Shown piece after piece: positions 54,591 through 63,521 of a stretch of 64,000 bases of DNA (within the stretch, counting starts at the first letter, position 1; the number at the start of each line of letters is the position of its first letter). A program made the position numbers and the translations under genes. A model generated the notes under the pieces. That model did no database searches, was not told the DNA's origin, and was given only the letters and a program-made list of their open reading frames with translations. This stretch comes from Cohnella zeiphila (lineage in GTDB: Bacteria; Bacillota; Bacilli; Paenibacillales; Paenibacillaceae): contig NZ_JACJVO010000013.1 in the NCBI RefSeq assembly GCF_014212055.1, positions 1-64,000 on the forward strand, given 5' to 3'.

Positions 54591-57476
54591 TCAGTCCTCC
54601 CCCAGCTTCAGCGCCTGGTGGATGCGGGTCCTCGACACCATAAAGCCGAGGATGCCGAGCCCGAGCACCAGCATGGCGCCGACGACCGTATAAAGCCGCG
54701 CGTAGTCGAGCGAATCGAAGATGACTTTGAACGGCGGAACGAGCGTGCCCGGATTGAAGGCGATCTGAAAATTCGGCACGAACAGGCTGCTCGCCAGGTT
54801 GCCGACCGCGATGCCGATCAGCACGGCGACGCCGGACGTAAGAATCTGCTCGGCGACGAGCATGCCGAACATGCTGCGCACGGACACGCCGATCGCCCTC
54901 ATGATGCCGTTCTGCAGCGTTCGGCCGCGGAGCGACAAAATCCAGTACAGCAGGAAGCCGACGAAGCTGACCGCGATCGAGATCAGGAAGCCGAGCGTCA
55001 GGATGCCGTTCAGCGCCATCAGGAACGGATCGTTCTTCGCGGCGTTCAAATCCGACTGGGTATTGAGCAGGCTGAGCACCGGCAAACTGCGGTCTTCGAT
55101 CGCTTGATAGAAGTCGGTCGTCGAGTAACCCGGCTTCATCTTATACCAGACTTCGTACGGCTCCAGCGCCAATTGAAGCTGGATGCGGGACAGATGGGCG
55201 ACGATCAGCATCGGAGCGTTGTTCTTCGATTCTTCGTCGCCGGCATCGACCGAGCCGACCGGCGGGTTCGGATTGAAGGTCGGAAAATAATCGACGATCC
55301 CGTAGACGACGAACGGCTGGGAAGCCGCGTCCTCCCATCCGATCCAGACGGTATCCCCTTCCTTGACGTTCTTCTGCTTGGCCAGCGTCCTCGAGATCAG
55401 CACGGCCCTCGTATCGGACGCCATCAGGTTCAAGTAGTCGTTCAACGGATAGCCGAGCAGGCCGTTCCGGAACCAGGCGGTCTCCCCGAAGTCGTCGGTA
55501 TCGATGCCCATCAGCAGCGCGCTGCCGCTGTTGTCTCCGACCGAGAACGAGGCGTTCTCCTTGACGAACACTTTGGCCGCATGCTCCACGCCGGGCAGCG
55601 TCTGGAACGGCTCGAACGCCGGCTCCAAATAGTGGACCGGTTTGTTCGTATCCGCCGCGGCCGATTGGGTCTGCTCCGGTCCGCCGCCCATGGCGGGAGG
55701 CGGCTTGTCGTTGATCCATTGGGCCGTCATCGTCATGTCCGCCCCGTTGCCGTACCGGATCCGGTCCTCCGTGTTGCTGTTGATCGTACGTGCCGCGCTC
55801 GCGCTGAACACGCCGGTGGCGATCGTCAGAATGAGGAAGACCATCAGGAACTGATACTGGCTGCTGGAACGGCCGACCTGAATGAGCGTGGCGTACATGG
55901 ACGGACGCCACCACTTCCGGCCGATCCAATAGATCAGCCTTAGCGCGTACGGATACAGCCGAAGCAGCAGCAAGCCGGCGCCGACGGTGAACAGCGCGGG
56001 CACGATGAACTGCAGCGGATCGATGTTCAGGTCCGTCTGGCCAAGTCCCAGGTTCTTCAAGTTGTCGAGCCGCGTACGGAACGTATAGAGGCCGTAGATC
56101 GCGATGGCGACCGCGACGAGGTCGAGGTACAGCTTATGCCAGAGCGGCGTTCGCTGCTGGCGCGCGAGCTGCTGCTTGTGACCGACGATCGTGGCGCGCG
56201 TCGCCATGAACACCGGGATCAGCAGCATGATCAAAGCGGCGCCCGCCGCGATGGCGCCGTATTCGTAGGATGCGGCCGTCAAGCGGACGGGAAGCGCGGC
56301 TCTCGAGACGAAGCTGAGGAAGCCGTTGGACGCTCCCAGCACCGCGGTCAGCAGCAGGCCGAGCGGCGGACCGAGCGCCCAGGCGATGGCGCTGAGCAGC
56401 AGGCCTTCGACGGAGAAGGCCGCCATGATCTGCCACCTAGCGGCGCCCCGGCTGCGGAGCACGGCGATCTCGTTCTTCTGCCGCTCGGCGATCAGGTTCG
56501 CGACCATGAACATATAGAAGCCGAGCATGATGAGCACCGGTACGTTGAGCGACCACATCAGCGTCTTCAAATGCTTGGCCCGCGTCAGATACGTCTGAAG
56601 CGTCTCCAGTGCCGGCGTCTTGAAATCGGTCTGGTACGTTCCCACCTTGCTTTTGAAAAAGGTCTGGTCCAGCTTGTTCGCGGCCAGGAAAGGGTCGACC
56701 TGGCGAAGCTCCATATGGGAATAGTCCATGACGGTATACCAGCTGGCGTTCGATACCGACACTTTGTCAAGGTCGCGGAAGTCGCGGTCCATGACGGCGG
56801 AATCGATCACCACCGCGGAGCTGAAGCCGGACAGCGAGACGTCGTAAAAATAAGGATCGTCGTCCCGTTTCTTCTCGAACACGCCGACCGGCTTAAAGCG
56901 AACCAGCACGTTGCCCTTGCTGTCCTTAGCGGTGAAAACCGTATTCAGCACCGTGTTTATATTGCGCAGCGCCCCGTCCGTCACCAGCACCTCGTATACG
57001 CCGTCCGCCGCGCCGTCCTGCGGCATTCTTCCGTCGGTCAGCTTGATGTGGTCGGCGAGCCCGGTCAGCGACGTGAAGTGAAGCGAGCGCTTCTTTTTCA
57101 TGTCCGCCTCGGTGCCGACTTCCGGCACCGCCTCCACCGACTTGGTGTTCCGCTGGACCACCGTCTCGATAAGCGGAAGCGTATACCCTTCCGACCCTTC
57201 CCCGCTCATGAAACGGTCGATGTCGGACAGCACCTGCTTGCGCTGCTCCGCCGTCTCCTCGCCGAACGACACTTTCGCATAGAACGACCCGGGATAAACG
57301 CCGCGGTTCTGCTGCATCGTCTCCAGATCCTTGACCAGCATGCGAGAGAGGATCGCTTCGGAGTAGATGGGCATCGTACTGACCAGCGCGACGCTGATGA
57401 TCATGCCGAGCAGCAGGCTGAACATTAGCCACTTGTTCTTGATCATCTTGCGGATAATCATGACGAATAAGGCCAC
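54591..57476 (-). CDS. FtsX-type ABC permease, 10 membrane segments
   Basis: A 961-residue MacB/FtsX-superfamily permease. One helix lies near the start (LMFSLLLGMIISVALVS), followed by a large external domain (about 40-300), then six helices (about 305-560), a second external domain (about 575-815) and three more helices (FLMALNGILTLGFLISIAVSFVG, ILTSGVAVLIGIAVGNLASSLF, LYTVVGAMLVLGLGILGFMV). This is the 10-helix layout of lipoprotein or peptide transporters of type VII. Together with the HlyD-like and ATPase genes it makes an export or mechanotransmission complex. Its start is separated from the hlyD-like stop by the second 56-bp element. Confidence 0.85.
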   Translation of the reverse strand: MALFVMIIRKMIKNKWLMFSLLLGMIISVALVSTMPIYSEAILSRMLVKDLETMQQNRGVYPGSFYAKVSFGEETAEQRKQVLSDIDRFMSGEGSEGYTLPLIETVVQRNTKSVEAVPEVGTEADMKKKRSLHFTSLTGLADHIKLTDGRMPQDGAADGVYEVLVTDGALRNINTVLNTVFTAKDSKGNVLVRFKPVGVFEKKRDDDPYFYDVSLSGFSSAVVIDSAVMDRDFRDLDKVSVSNASWYTVMDYSHMELRQVDPFLAANKLDQTFFKSKVGTYQTDFKTPALETLQTYLTRAKHLKTLMWSLNVPVLIMLGFYMFMVANLIAERQKNEIAVLRSRGAARWQIMAAFSVEGLLLSAIAWALGPPLGLLLTAVLGASNGFLSFVSRAALPVRLTAASYEYGAIAAGAALIMLLIPVFMATRATIVGHKQQLARQQRTPLWHKLYLDLVAVAIAIYGLYTFRTRLDNLKNLGLGQTDLNIDPLQFIVPALFTVGAGLLLLRLYPYALRLIYWIGRKWWRPSMYATLIQVGRSSSQYQFLMVFLILTIATGVFSASAARTINSNTEDRIRYGNGADMTMTAQWINDKPPPAMGGGPEQTQSAAADTNKPVHYLEPAFEPFQTLPGVEHAAKVFVKENASFSVGDNSGSALLMGIDTDDFGETAWFRNGLLGYPLNDYLNLMASDTRAVLISRTLAKQKNVKEGDTVWIGWEDAASQPFVVYGIVDYFPTFNPNPPVGSVDAGDEESKNNAPMLIVAHLSRIQLQLALEPYEVWYKMKPGYSTTDFYQAIEDRSLPVLSLLNTQSDLNAAKNDPFLMALNGILTLGFLISIAVSFVGFLLYWILSLRGRTLQNGIMRAIGVSVRSMFGMLVAEQILTSGVAVLIGIAVGNLASSLFVPNFQIAFNPGTLVPPFKVIFDSLDYARLYTVVGAMLVLGLGILGFMVSRTRIHQALKLGED

Positions 57477-57493
57477 TTCGGAAGCCTCCTAAG

Positions 57494-57549
57494 ATAACCC
57501 CACTAAACGGGGCTTTGCTTTGAAGCCTATTCAGGTACTTTGCGGGGAC
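57494..57549. repeat. 56-bp palindromic element, copy 2, inside an operon
   Basis: ATAACCCCAC opens and ACTTTGCGGGGAC closes the element; 56 bp like copy 1, with many identical bases but a decayed left arm. It fills nearly all of the 75-bp gap between the hlyD-like and permease genes, both on the minus strand, so it will be in the mRNA and could affect folding or act as a weak terminator. Confidence 0.7.
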
Positions 57550-57551
57550 GA

Positions 57552-58607
57552 TTATTGAAGGATGACTTCGTCGCCCGCTTCGAGTCCTTTGACGATCTCG
57601 ACTTCCGTCTGCGACGTCAGCCCGGTCTCCACATCGGTCTCGCGCACCTTGTCCCCGTCTTCCAGCGTGCGAACGAACGTGCGGCCCAAATAATTGCGCA
57701 AGCCGCTGCGCGGAATTTTGACGACGCCGTCCCGCTCCTTCGTCGTAATCTTCACGTCGGCCATCTTGCCGATATCGACGCTGCCCGGCGGCAAATCCTT
57801 CACCTGGATGTACAGCGTCTTGCTGTACTTCTCCAGCAGATCCTTGTTCATCGTCTCGGGCGCGGAGGACGGCGTCTGCACGACGGTTCCCTTGTACGTC
57901 TCGTTCTTGCCGTCCGCGTTCACGCTCACTTCCGCCGGAAAGCCGACGCTGACGTCCTTGATCGCGTCGGAGCCGTCGACGCTGAGCGTCAGCCTCAGTT
58001 GGTTCGGATCGGCGACGATCGCCAGCGTCTGGTACGTATCGACCAGGTCCCCGGGCTTGACGTCTTCGACGAAGACGACTTCTCCGTCCATATCCGCCTT
58101 CAGCAGCTTGTTGCCGTACTGTTCCTGAAGCCGATCGTACTTGAGCTGCTCGATCTGCACCTGAAGCGCGGCCATGTTCACCGTCTCTTCGTCGCTGTCG
58201 TGATTGAGGCGCACCTGCTTGAGCGCGTACTTCGCTTTGGTCAGCGCGAGCTCCTGCTCCTTGACCTGAAGGTCCAGATCGTCCATCGTCAGCTGCATGA
58301 GCACGTCGCCCTTCTTCACCTTGTCGCCCGCGCCGACCAGCACCTTCTCGATGCGGCCGCCGGAACCGGTGAACTGCGCGACGTCCGTATGGACGGATTC
58401 GAAGTAAGCCGACCCGGAGATCGTGACCACGACGTCTCCCTTCTCCGCTTTGACGGTCTGGTAGTTCTCCTTCGCGGGCTTGACGAGCGGCGGAGCGAGC
58501 GCCGCCTCTTCCTTAGGCAGCAGGGAGCAGCCAGACAGCGCGGCCGCCGCCGCGAACGCCAGCGCAAAAATCGCGGTTCGCTTAATTTGAAGCGACAATT
58601 TGTCCAT
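57552..58607 (-). CDS. HlyD/MacA-type membrane-fusion lipoprotein
   Basis: A 351-residue adaptor. The signal region has a lipobox (AAALSGC, about residue 27), so it should be lipid-anchored outside the membrane. A coiled-coil hairpin (about 110-165) lies between two lipoyl halves (GGRIEKVLVGAGDKVKKGDVLMQL and YGNKLLKADMDGEVVFVEDVKPGD), followed by beta-barrel and distal domains (VKIPRSGLRNYLG). Such adaptors link FtsX permeases to extracytoplasmic parts. The ATG (58607) is directly after GGAGG; TTG at 58598 (8-bp spacing) may be the true start. It overlaps the upstream ATPase gene by 26 bp. Confidence 0.85.
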   Translation of the reverse strand: MDKLSLQIKRTAIFALAFAAAAALSGCSLLPKEEAALAPPLVKPAKENYQTVKAEKGDVVVTISGSAYFESVHTDVAQFTGSGGRIEKVLVGAGDKVKKGDVLMQLTMDDLDLQVKEQELALTKAKYALKQVRLNHDSDEETVNMAALQVQIEQLKYDRLQEQYGNKLLKADMDGEVVFVEDVKPGDLVDTYQTLAIVADPNQLRLTLSVDGSDAIKDVSVGFPAEVSVNADGKNETYKGTVVQTPSSAPETMNKDLLEKYSKTLYIQVKDLPPGSVDIGKMADVKITTKERDGVVKIPRSGLRNYLGRTFVRTLEDGDKVRETDVETGLTSQTEVEIVKGLEAGDEVILQ

Positions 58608-59274
58608 CCTCCAGTTCGTAGACTTGATCGACGATCTCCATGATCGCCGGATCGTGCGTCGTCAGAATGACGGAAATGCCGTGATGGGAGACGAGGTCCC
58701 GGAACAGCTTGATGATGTGCAGGCCGGTCTTGCTGTCCAGCTCCGCCGTCGGTTCGTCCGCCAGCAGCAGCTTCGGGCGGTGCGCGATGGCCCGGGCGAT
58801 CGCGGTCCGCTGCTGCTCGCCCCCCGACAGCTCGAACGGCCGATGGTTCATCCGGGCTTTGAGCCCCACTTCTTCCAGCGCCCGAATGGCCGCCTCCTTC
58901 CGGTCCTTGGCCGGAAAGCCGCCGATGCGCAGCACGAACTCCACGTTCTCGTACGCCGACATCAGCGGAAACAGCGCGAACGATTGGAAGATCAGCCCCA
59001 TCTGGGTGCGTCTGACCTCGTCCCGCTCGCGGTCGGACAGATCCGACAGCGTCCGGTCTCCGAACCGCAGCGTCCCTTCCGTCGGGCGGTCGAGCGCGCC
59101 GAGCAGGTTGATCAGCGTCGTCTTCCCCGAGCCGGACCGTCCTTTGAAGGCGATCAGCCGGCCGGCCGGAACGGCCAGGTCGACGCCCTTCAGTACCGTA
59201 ACCGCTCCGGTCCCCCGTCCGAACGTGCGCTTGATGCCGCTTGCCCGAATAATGTACTCTTCCGTCGTTGGCAC
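58582..59274 (-). CDS. ABC transporter ATP-binding protein, MacB/LolD type
   Basis: A 230-residue ATPase with GRSGSGKTTLINLLGALDRP (Walker A), LSGGEQQRTAIARAIA (signature), LLLADEPTAELDS (Walker B) and LTTHDPAIMEI. This is the first of two ATPase genes in the operon, and it is followed by the HlyD-like adaptor and a large permease. It is likely the main ATPase for that permease; the fused one at 53688 may partner it or serve a variant complex. Confidence 0.88.
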   Translation of the reverse strand: MPTTEEYIIRASGIKRTFGRGTGAVTVLKGVDLAVPAGRLIAFKGRSGSGKTTLINLLGALDRPTEGTLRFGDRTLSDLSDRERDEVRRTQMGLIFQSFALFPLMSAYENVEFVLRIGGFPAKDRKEAAIRALEEVGLKARMNHRPFELSGGEQQRTAIARAIAHRPKLLLADEPTAELDSKTGLHIIKLFRDLVSHHGISVILTTHDPAIMEIVDQVYELEDGQIVASN

Positions 59275-59297
59275 TTCGCTTGCAGCCTCCTTTCCAC

Positions 59298-60374
59298 TTA
59301 TGGCTTATCGAACGGCGCGGCGACCGATGCTCTCTTCACGAGCGTCGGAAGCTGCATCTCCAGCCGGCCGTGCCGGCCGCCGAGCAGCTCCAGCATCAGC
59401 CGAACCGCCAGCGGCGCCATCTCGTCGTTCGAGTGCCGAATCGTCGTCAAAGGGGGAGACGTATACGCCCCGAACTTCTCGTTGTCGTAACCGACGACCG
59501 AGACGCGTTCCGGCACCCGGATCCCCATCCGGTTCAGCGCCATGATCGCGCCCATTGCCATCAGATCGTTCGCGCAAGCGATCGCCGTCAGCGACGGGTG
59601 CCGCCGAAGCAGCTCCTCCGCGGCCGCCGCGCCGCTCGCTCCCGAGAAATCGCCCTCTGCCGTCAAGCCGGCGTCATGCCGGATGCCGCGCTTCTCCAAA
59701 GCTGCGCAAAAGCCCGAATAACGCTCCCGGCATATCCGGAGAGTCGACGGCCCGTCGACGTAGCCGATCACGCGGTGTCCGTTCTCCGCCAGCACCTCGC
59801 CCGCCAGTCGCCCTCCCTCCGCATCGTCGGACAGAAGCGACGAGCAGCGGGGACCTATCGTCCCTTCGAAGTTGACGAACGGAAGGCCGAGTTCAAGCGC
59901 TTCCATGACGAAAGGATGAGAACGGTCGAATGGCGAGAACACGACCGCGCCTTCCAGATGGCGGGAGTAGCAGCATTCGGCCAGCCAATGGCTGCGGTAC
60001 TTCTCGAAGGGCACCGAGAAGAACAGCACGTCTTTCCCCGCGGATTGAAACGCTTTCTGAATGCGGGAGAACAGATGGATAAACCCCAAGCTGGCCTCGG
60101 ATTCGAATTCCGGGAAAAAGACGCCGACCAGGCCGCTTCCCTTGCCGGCCAGCTGCTTCGCCCCCAAATTCGGCACGTACCCGAGCTTCCGGGCCGTCTC
60201 CAGGACGAGCCTTCGCGTCTCCGCGCGCACGCCGGAAACGTCGTTCAGGGCGCGCGACACGGTGCTCGCGGACAGCCCGAGCCGTTCCGCGATCTGCTTG
60301 ATGCCGATCTCCGCCGACCGGGGCGGCGCACCCGGACGGGCCGTTTCTTCGCCGCTTCTCCGGCTCTCCTTCAT
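59298..60374 (-). CDS. LacI-family regulator
   Basis: A 358-residue repressor. I set the ATG at 60374, 6 bp after GGAGG. The N-terminal HTH (IGIKQIAERLGLSASTVSRALND) and the periplasmic-binding-type sensor (VGVFFPEFESEASLGF, GYVDGP, ANDLMAMGAIMALNRMG) are typical. A LacI-type palindrome GCAAACGCTTGC lies about 67 bp upstream, so autoregulation is likely. The inducer is probably a sugar, but no sugar genes are adjacent. Confidence 0.88.
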   Translation of the reverse strand: MKESRRSGEETARPGAPPRSAEIGIKQIAERLGLSASTVSRALNDVSGVRAETRRLVLETARKLGYVPNLGAKQLAGKGSGLVGVFFPEFESEASLGFIHLFSRIQKAFQSAGKDVLFFSVPFEKYRSHWLAECCYSRHLEGAVVFSPFDRSHPFVMEALELGLPFVNFEGTIGPRCSSLLSDDAEGGRLAGEVLAENGHRVIGYVDGPSTLRICRERYSGFCAALEKRGIRHDAGLTAEGDFSGASGAAAAEELLRRHPSLTAIACANDLMAMGAIMALNRMGIRVPERVSVVGYDNEKFGAYTSPPLTTIRHSNDEMAPLAVRLMLELLGGRHGRLEMQLPTLVKRASVAAPFDKP

Positions 60375-60440
60375 ATTCATCCTCCGGTTTATGCCCAGAA
60401 TCGTCCCATGCCGCATGTTCCGTTCAAGATGAACCTTTTC

Positions 60441-60452
60441 GCAAACGCTTGC
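60441..60452. promoter_or_regulatory. LacI-type operator
   Basis: GCAAACGCTTGC, a perfect 12-bp palindrome with central CG, is the typical LacI-family half-site pattern and lies upstream of the LacI gene. Confidence 0.55.
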
Positions 60453-60568
60453 AATTTTTCAAACCTACATTACATTCGCCATGAAGGATTTGTCAACAGC
60501 ATTATTTTTTACCTATCTTCCTTTGGACAAGTCTCAAAAATTTTTTGGGCAAAGTCACAAAAAAGGGC

Positions 60569-60610
60569 TTAAAAAAACGGTTTGCCCGTGTTATAATGTA
60601 AGCGCTACCA
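60569..60610 (+). promoter_or_regulatory. LytTR-gene promoter with cre site
   Basis: TTAAAA (60569-60574), 17-bp spacer and TATAAT (60592-60597). TGTAAGCGCTACCA (60597-60610) fits the full cre consensus TGWAARCGYTWNCW and starts at the last base of the -10, so CcpA would block initiation. Confidence 0.72.
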
Positions 60611-60639
60611 AGTAAACTTTCTGGAGGGGGATAAGAAAG

Positions 60640-60981
60640 ATGAACGTAGCTCTGAAGGATTACGCCAACATTGAGCCTCGGACGGACACGTTGTTTTTCA
60701 AAGTCGGCGCTCACGGGCTGATCAGCTTCCATGGACCCAACTACAACATAAAGAAGAGATGGTCCGCGGAGCAGAGAACGGCACTGATGGAGGACCCTTC
60801 CTTTTTCCGCGTTTCTTCCGACTGCTACGTTAATCTGCGCAAGATCGCGGGCTTATCGGACGACTGCCTTTATTTCGACGATGCGTCAGGCGGTTCCAAG
60901 CGGCTGCCGATCTCCAAGCGCAAGCAGCAGATCGTCAAGCAATGGATGGAGCGCCATTCCGGCGAAGCCAGCCTGGTATAA
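60640..60981 (+). CDS. Stand-alone LytTR DNA-binding regulator
   Basis: A 113-residue protein whose C-terminal part is a LytTR domain: FFRVSSDCYVNLRKIAGLSDD and RLPISKRKQQIVKQWM. The first 35 residues are a short N-terminal segment of unknown fold (IEPRTDTLFFKVGAHGLISF). There is no response-regulator receiver domain, so it is not phosphorylated in the usual way. GGAGGGGG lies before the ATG. A cre site over the promoter suggests it is made when preferred carbon sources are low. Targets are unknown. Confidence 0.85.
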   Translation: MNVALKDYANIEPRTDTLFFKVGAHGLISFHGPNYNIKKRWSAEQRTALMEDPSFFRVSSDCYVNLRKIAGLSDDCLYFDDASGGSKRLPISKRKQQIVKQWMERHSGEASLV

Positions 60982-61010
60982 CCCAAGCCATATCGCGGAT
61001 CTCCGCGCAA

Positions 61011-61052
61011 GCAAGCCCCCGAAGCCGCGAAATGCGGTTTGCGGGGGCTTGC
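61011..61052. terminator. Long hairpin between convergent LytTR and monooxygenase genes
   Basis: GCAAGCCCCCG/CGGGGGCTTGC with an inner CCGC/GCGG stem. T tracts are weak on both sides. Confidence 0.65.
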
Positions 61053-61077
61053 GCGCGTTTGAAAAACGATAAAGCTC

Positions 61078-62415
61078 TCAGCGCGCCGCTTGCCGGCTGC
61101 GCTCTTCCGCGTAGCGATTGGGCGGAATCGGCACGCCGAGATTTCCTCTCAACGTATCGGACTCGTATTCGGTCCGATAGATGCCGCGGCGCTGCAGGAT
61201 CGGCACGACCTGCTCCACGAAATCGTCCAGCCCGCGCGGGAACGCCGAATGAACGATAAAGCCGTCGGCCGCCTCCTCTTCGTGCCAGCGCTGGATCAGG
61301 TCCGCAATCTTCTCGGGCGTGCCGACGAACGGTCCGCGCGGCGTCGCCGAACGAAGCGCGACCTGGCGGAGCGTCAGCCCCTGCTCCTTCGCCGTCCGCT
61401 TGATCTTGTCGGTGCCGCTCCGGAAGCTGTTGCTGCCCAGATCGCCAATGTCCGGAAACGGCTCGTCGAGCGGATATTGCGAGAAGTCGTGATGCTCGAA
61501 AAAGCGGCCGAGATAGTCGAGCGCCTTGTCGATGGACACGAGATTCGCGATCTCCTCGTACTTCCGTTCCGCCTCCTCTTCCGTGCTGCCGATAATCGGC
61601 CCGATCCCCGGCAGGATGACGATATCGTCGCGGGAGCGGCCGTAGGCGACCGTGCGGTTTTTCACGTCGCTGTAGAACGCTTTGGCCTCCTCGATCGACT
61701 CGTGCCCGGTGAACACGGCGTCCGCTTCCTTCGCCGCGAGATTTTTGCCGCTCTCGGAGGAGCCCGCCTGGAAGATAACCGGCTGCCCTTGCTTCGATCT
61801 GGCGATGTTGAGCGGTCCTTCCACGGAGAAATAGGTGCCTTTATGGTTCAGCCGGTGCATCTTGGCCGGGTCGAAAAAGACGCCGGACTCCTTGTCGCGC
61901 ACGAACGCGTCGTCCTCCCACGAATCCCACAGCCCCTTGGTCACCTTCAAATATTCCTCGGCGATCCGATAGCGCTCGTCGTGGCTCGGATGCTCCGTTC
62001 TGCCGTAATTGCGCGCCGAGCCCTCAAGCGGGGAAGTGACGACGTTCCAGCCCGCCCGGCCGCCGCTGATCATGTCGAGCGAGCCGAATTGCCGGGCGAC
62101 CGTGAACGGTTCGCTGTACGAGGTCGACAGCGTGCCGACCAGGCCGATCTTGGTCGTGGCCGCCGCCAGCGCCGATAAAATCGTAATCGGCTCGAACCGG
62201 TTCAGAAAGTGCGGGATCGACTTCTCGTTGATATACAAGCCGTCCGCGATGAACGCCAGATCGAACAAGCCTTCCTCCGCCTTCTGCGCGGCCCGGACAT
62301 AGAACGGAAAGCTGACGCTCGCGTCGGACGGGATGTCCGGATGCCGCCAAGCCGAGATATTCCCTCCGACTCCGTGAATGATGGCGCCGAACTTCAATTT
62401 TTTCCGCGTTGCCAT
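61078..62415 (-). CDS. LLM-class flavin monooxygenase (NtaA/SnaA/DszA group)
   Basis: A 445-residue flavin-dependent monooxygenase. [46 protein letters not shown] and [22 protein letters not shown] are typical of the NtaA/SnaA/DszA group, which use FMNH2 from a reductase partner. Substrates in this group include nitrilotriacetate, dibenzothiophene and other sulfur or amine compounds. No reductase is present next to it. GAGGAGAG precedes the ATG. Confidence 0.88.
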   Translation of the reverse strand: MATRKKLKFGAIIHGVGGNISAWRHPDIPSDASVSFPFYVRAAQKAEEGLFDLAFIADGLYINEKSIPHFLNRFEPITILSALAAATTKIGLVGTLSTSYSEPFTVARQFGSLDMISGGRAGWNVVTSPLEGSARNYGRTEHPSHDERYRIAEEYLKVTKGLWDSWEDDAFVRDKESGVFFDPAKMHRLNHKGTYFSVEGPLNIARSKQGQPVIFQAGSSESGKNLAAKEADAVFTGHESIEEAKAFYSDVKNRTVAYGRSRDDIVILPGIGPIIGSTEEEAERKYEEIANLVSIDKALDYLGRFFEHHDFSQYPLDEPFPDIGDLGSNSFRSGTDKIKRTAKEQGLTLRQVALRSATPRGPFVGTPEKIADLIQRWHEEEAADGFIVHSAFPRGLDDFVEQVVPILQRRGIYRTEYESDTLRGNLGVPIPPNRYAEERSRQAAR

Positions 62416-62470
62416 GTTTTCTCTCCTCCTTTTGGAATGGGCTACGCCCCTGTGCAGCGCCCCGCATCGG

Positions 62471-62998
62471 CTACGCCTTCAGCAGCTCCGCCTCCTGCAC
62501 GAGCAGCTTGTAGCTTTTGACCAGCACGCTTCCGTTCCAGATGTCTTTGTCCGTCGCCCGCACGAAGCCGAGCCGTTCGTACAGCCGGACGGCGGATGCC
62601 ATCATGTCGGACGTGTGCAAATGGAGCGTTTCCGCTCCCGCTTCCTTGGCCCTCCTGGCCGCTTCGCGCAGCAGCGCCGTCGCCACTCCTTGCCCTCGGG
62701 CCTCGGGAGAGACCGCGAGCAGGCGAATAATCGGCGACTCGATTTCCATGTCGTGCCCGTAGGCGACAATCGAGGAAGAGAACAGGGTGGCGCTGCCGAC
62801 GATCCTTCCTTCCCGCTCGGCGACAAGCCACCCTGTGGCGCCTGACGTGTCGACGGAACGGGCGATGTTGTCGCGATATTCGCGCCAACGCTCCTCGGGC
62901 AGCTCGCGGCTGTATTGCTCGTAAGCGGCGAGCAGCACTTCCCGGATCCTCTCGCGGTCGGTATCCTCTGCGTCCCGGATCGTTACTTCGGCTCCCAT
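62471..62998 (-). CDS. GNAT-family acetyltransferase
   Basis: A 175-residue N-acetyltransferase. [20 protein letters not shown] at the start and [23 protein letters not shown] (acetyl-CoA-binding motif A) followed by [21 protein letters not shown] (motif B) are clear. The ATG at 62998 has GGGAG 8 bp upstream. It overlaps the DinB gene's tail by no more than a base or two, and is followed by the monooxygenase. Substrate unknown. Confidence 0.87.
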   Translation of the reverse strand: MGAEVTIRDAEDTDRERIREVLLAAYEQYSRELPEERWREYRDNIARSVDTSGATGWLVAEREGRIVGSATLFSSSIVAYGHDMEIESPIIRLLAVSPEARGQGVATALLREAARRAKEAGAETLHLHTSDMMASAVRLYERLGFVRATDKDIWNGSVLVKSYKLLVQEAELLKA

Positions 62999-62999
62999 G

Positions 63000-63521
63000 T
63001 CACGGTCTCCCTTCGCGGGTCGCCGGTTCGCTCCGGATGCCGAAGACGCCCGCTTCCGCGGCGGCCCGTTTGATCCGGTCGATCTGCTCCGCATGACGTT
63101 GCGCATGGGCGACGAAGCCGCGCACGACGGTCAGCAGGGATACCGTCTCCCCTTTGAAGTTGACCGCGTTCTTCTCCCAGTCGGCGTCCGGCAGCAAACG
63201 AAGCAGCAGCGCATTATAGACGGACAGCGACCGGAACGCCTCCAGCACGTCCTCCGCCTTCGCCCGATTCGCCTGCTGGCCCGCCACCCACGCGTCCTGG
63301 TTAAAAGCGGGAAGCCGCACCTGGGAACCGGACAGAATCTCGCGGATGCGGAAAGAGACGACGATCAAATGGTCGGTGACGTGGGCCAGCACCTCGGTCG
63401 CGCTCCACTTGTCCGGCGCGGGCTTCCAGCGCAGTTCCTCATCGGTCAAATTTTGTACCGCGCTTTTCAAAAGATCGTAAGTCTGCAAAAAGGGCTCGAT
63501 CTCTCTTGCGAATGAGCTCAT
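63000..63521 (-). CDS. DinB-family protein
   Basis: A 173-residue four-helix bundle of the DinB/YfiT family: LRWKPAPDKWSATEVLAHVTDH (metal His) and VRGFVAHAQRHAEQIDRI (two more His) form the metal site. Family members include thiol-dependent transferases (bacillithiol transferase). It overlaps the preceding oxidase gene by 4 bp and is followed directly by the GNAT gene, so the group is one operon. Confidence 0.87.
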   Translation of the reverse strand: MSSFAREIEPFLQTYDLLKSAVQNLTDEELRWKPAPDKWSATEVLAHVTDHLIVVSFRIREILSGSQVRLPAFNQDAWVAGQQANRAKAEDVLEAFRSLSVYNALLLRLLPDADWEKNAVNFKGETVSLLTVVRGFVAHAQRHAEQIDRIKRAAAEAGVFGIRSEPATREGRP

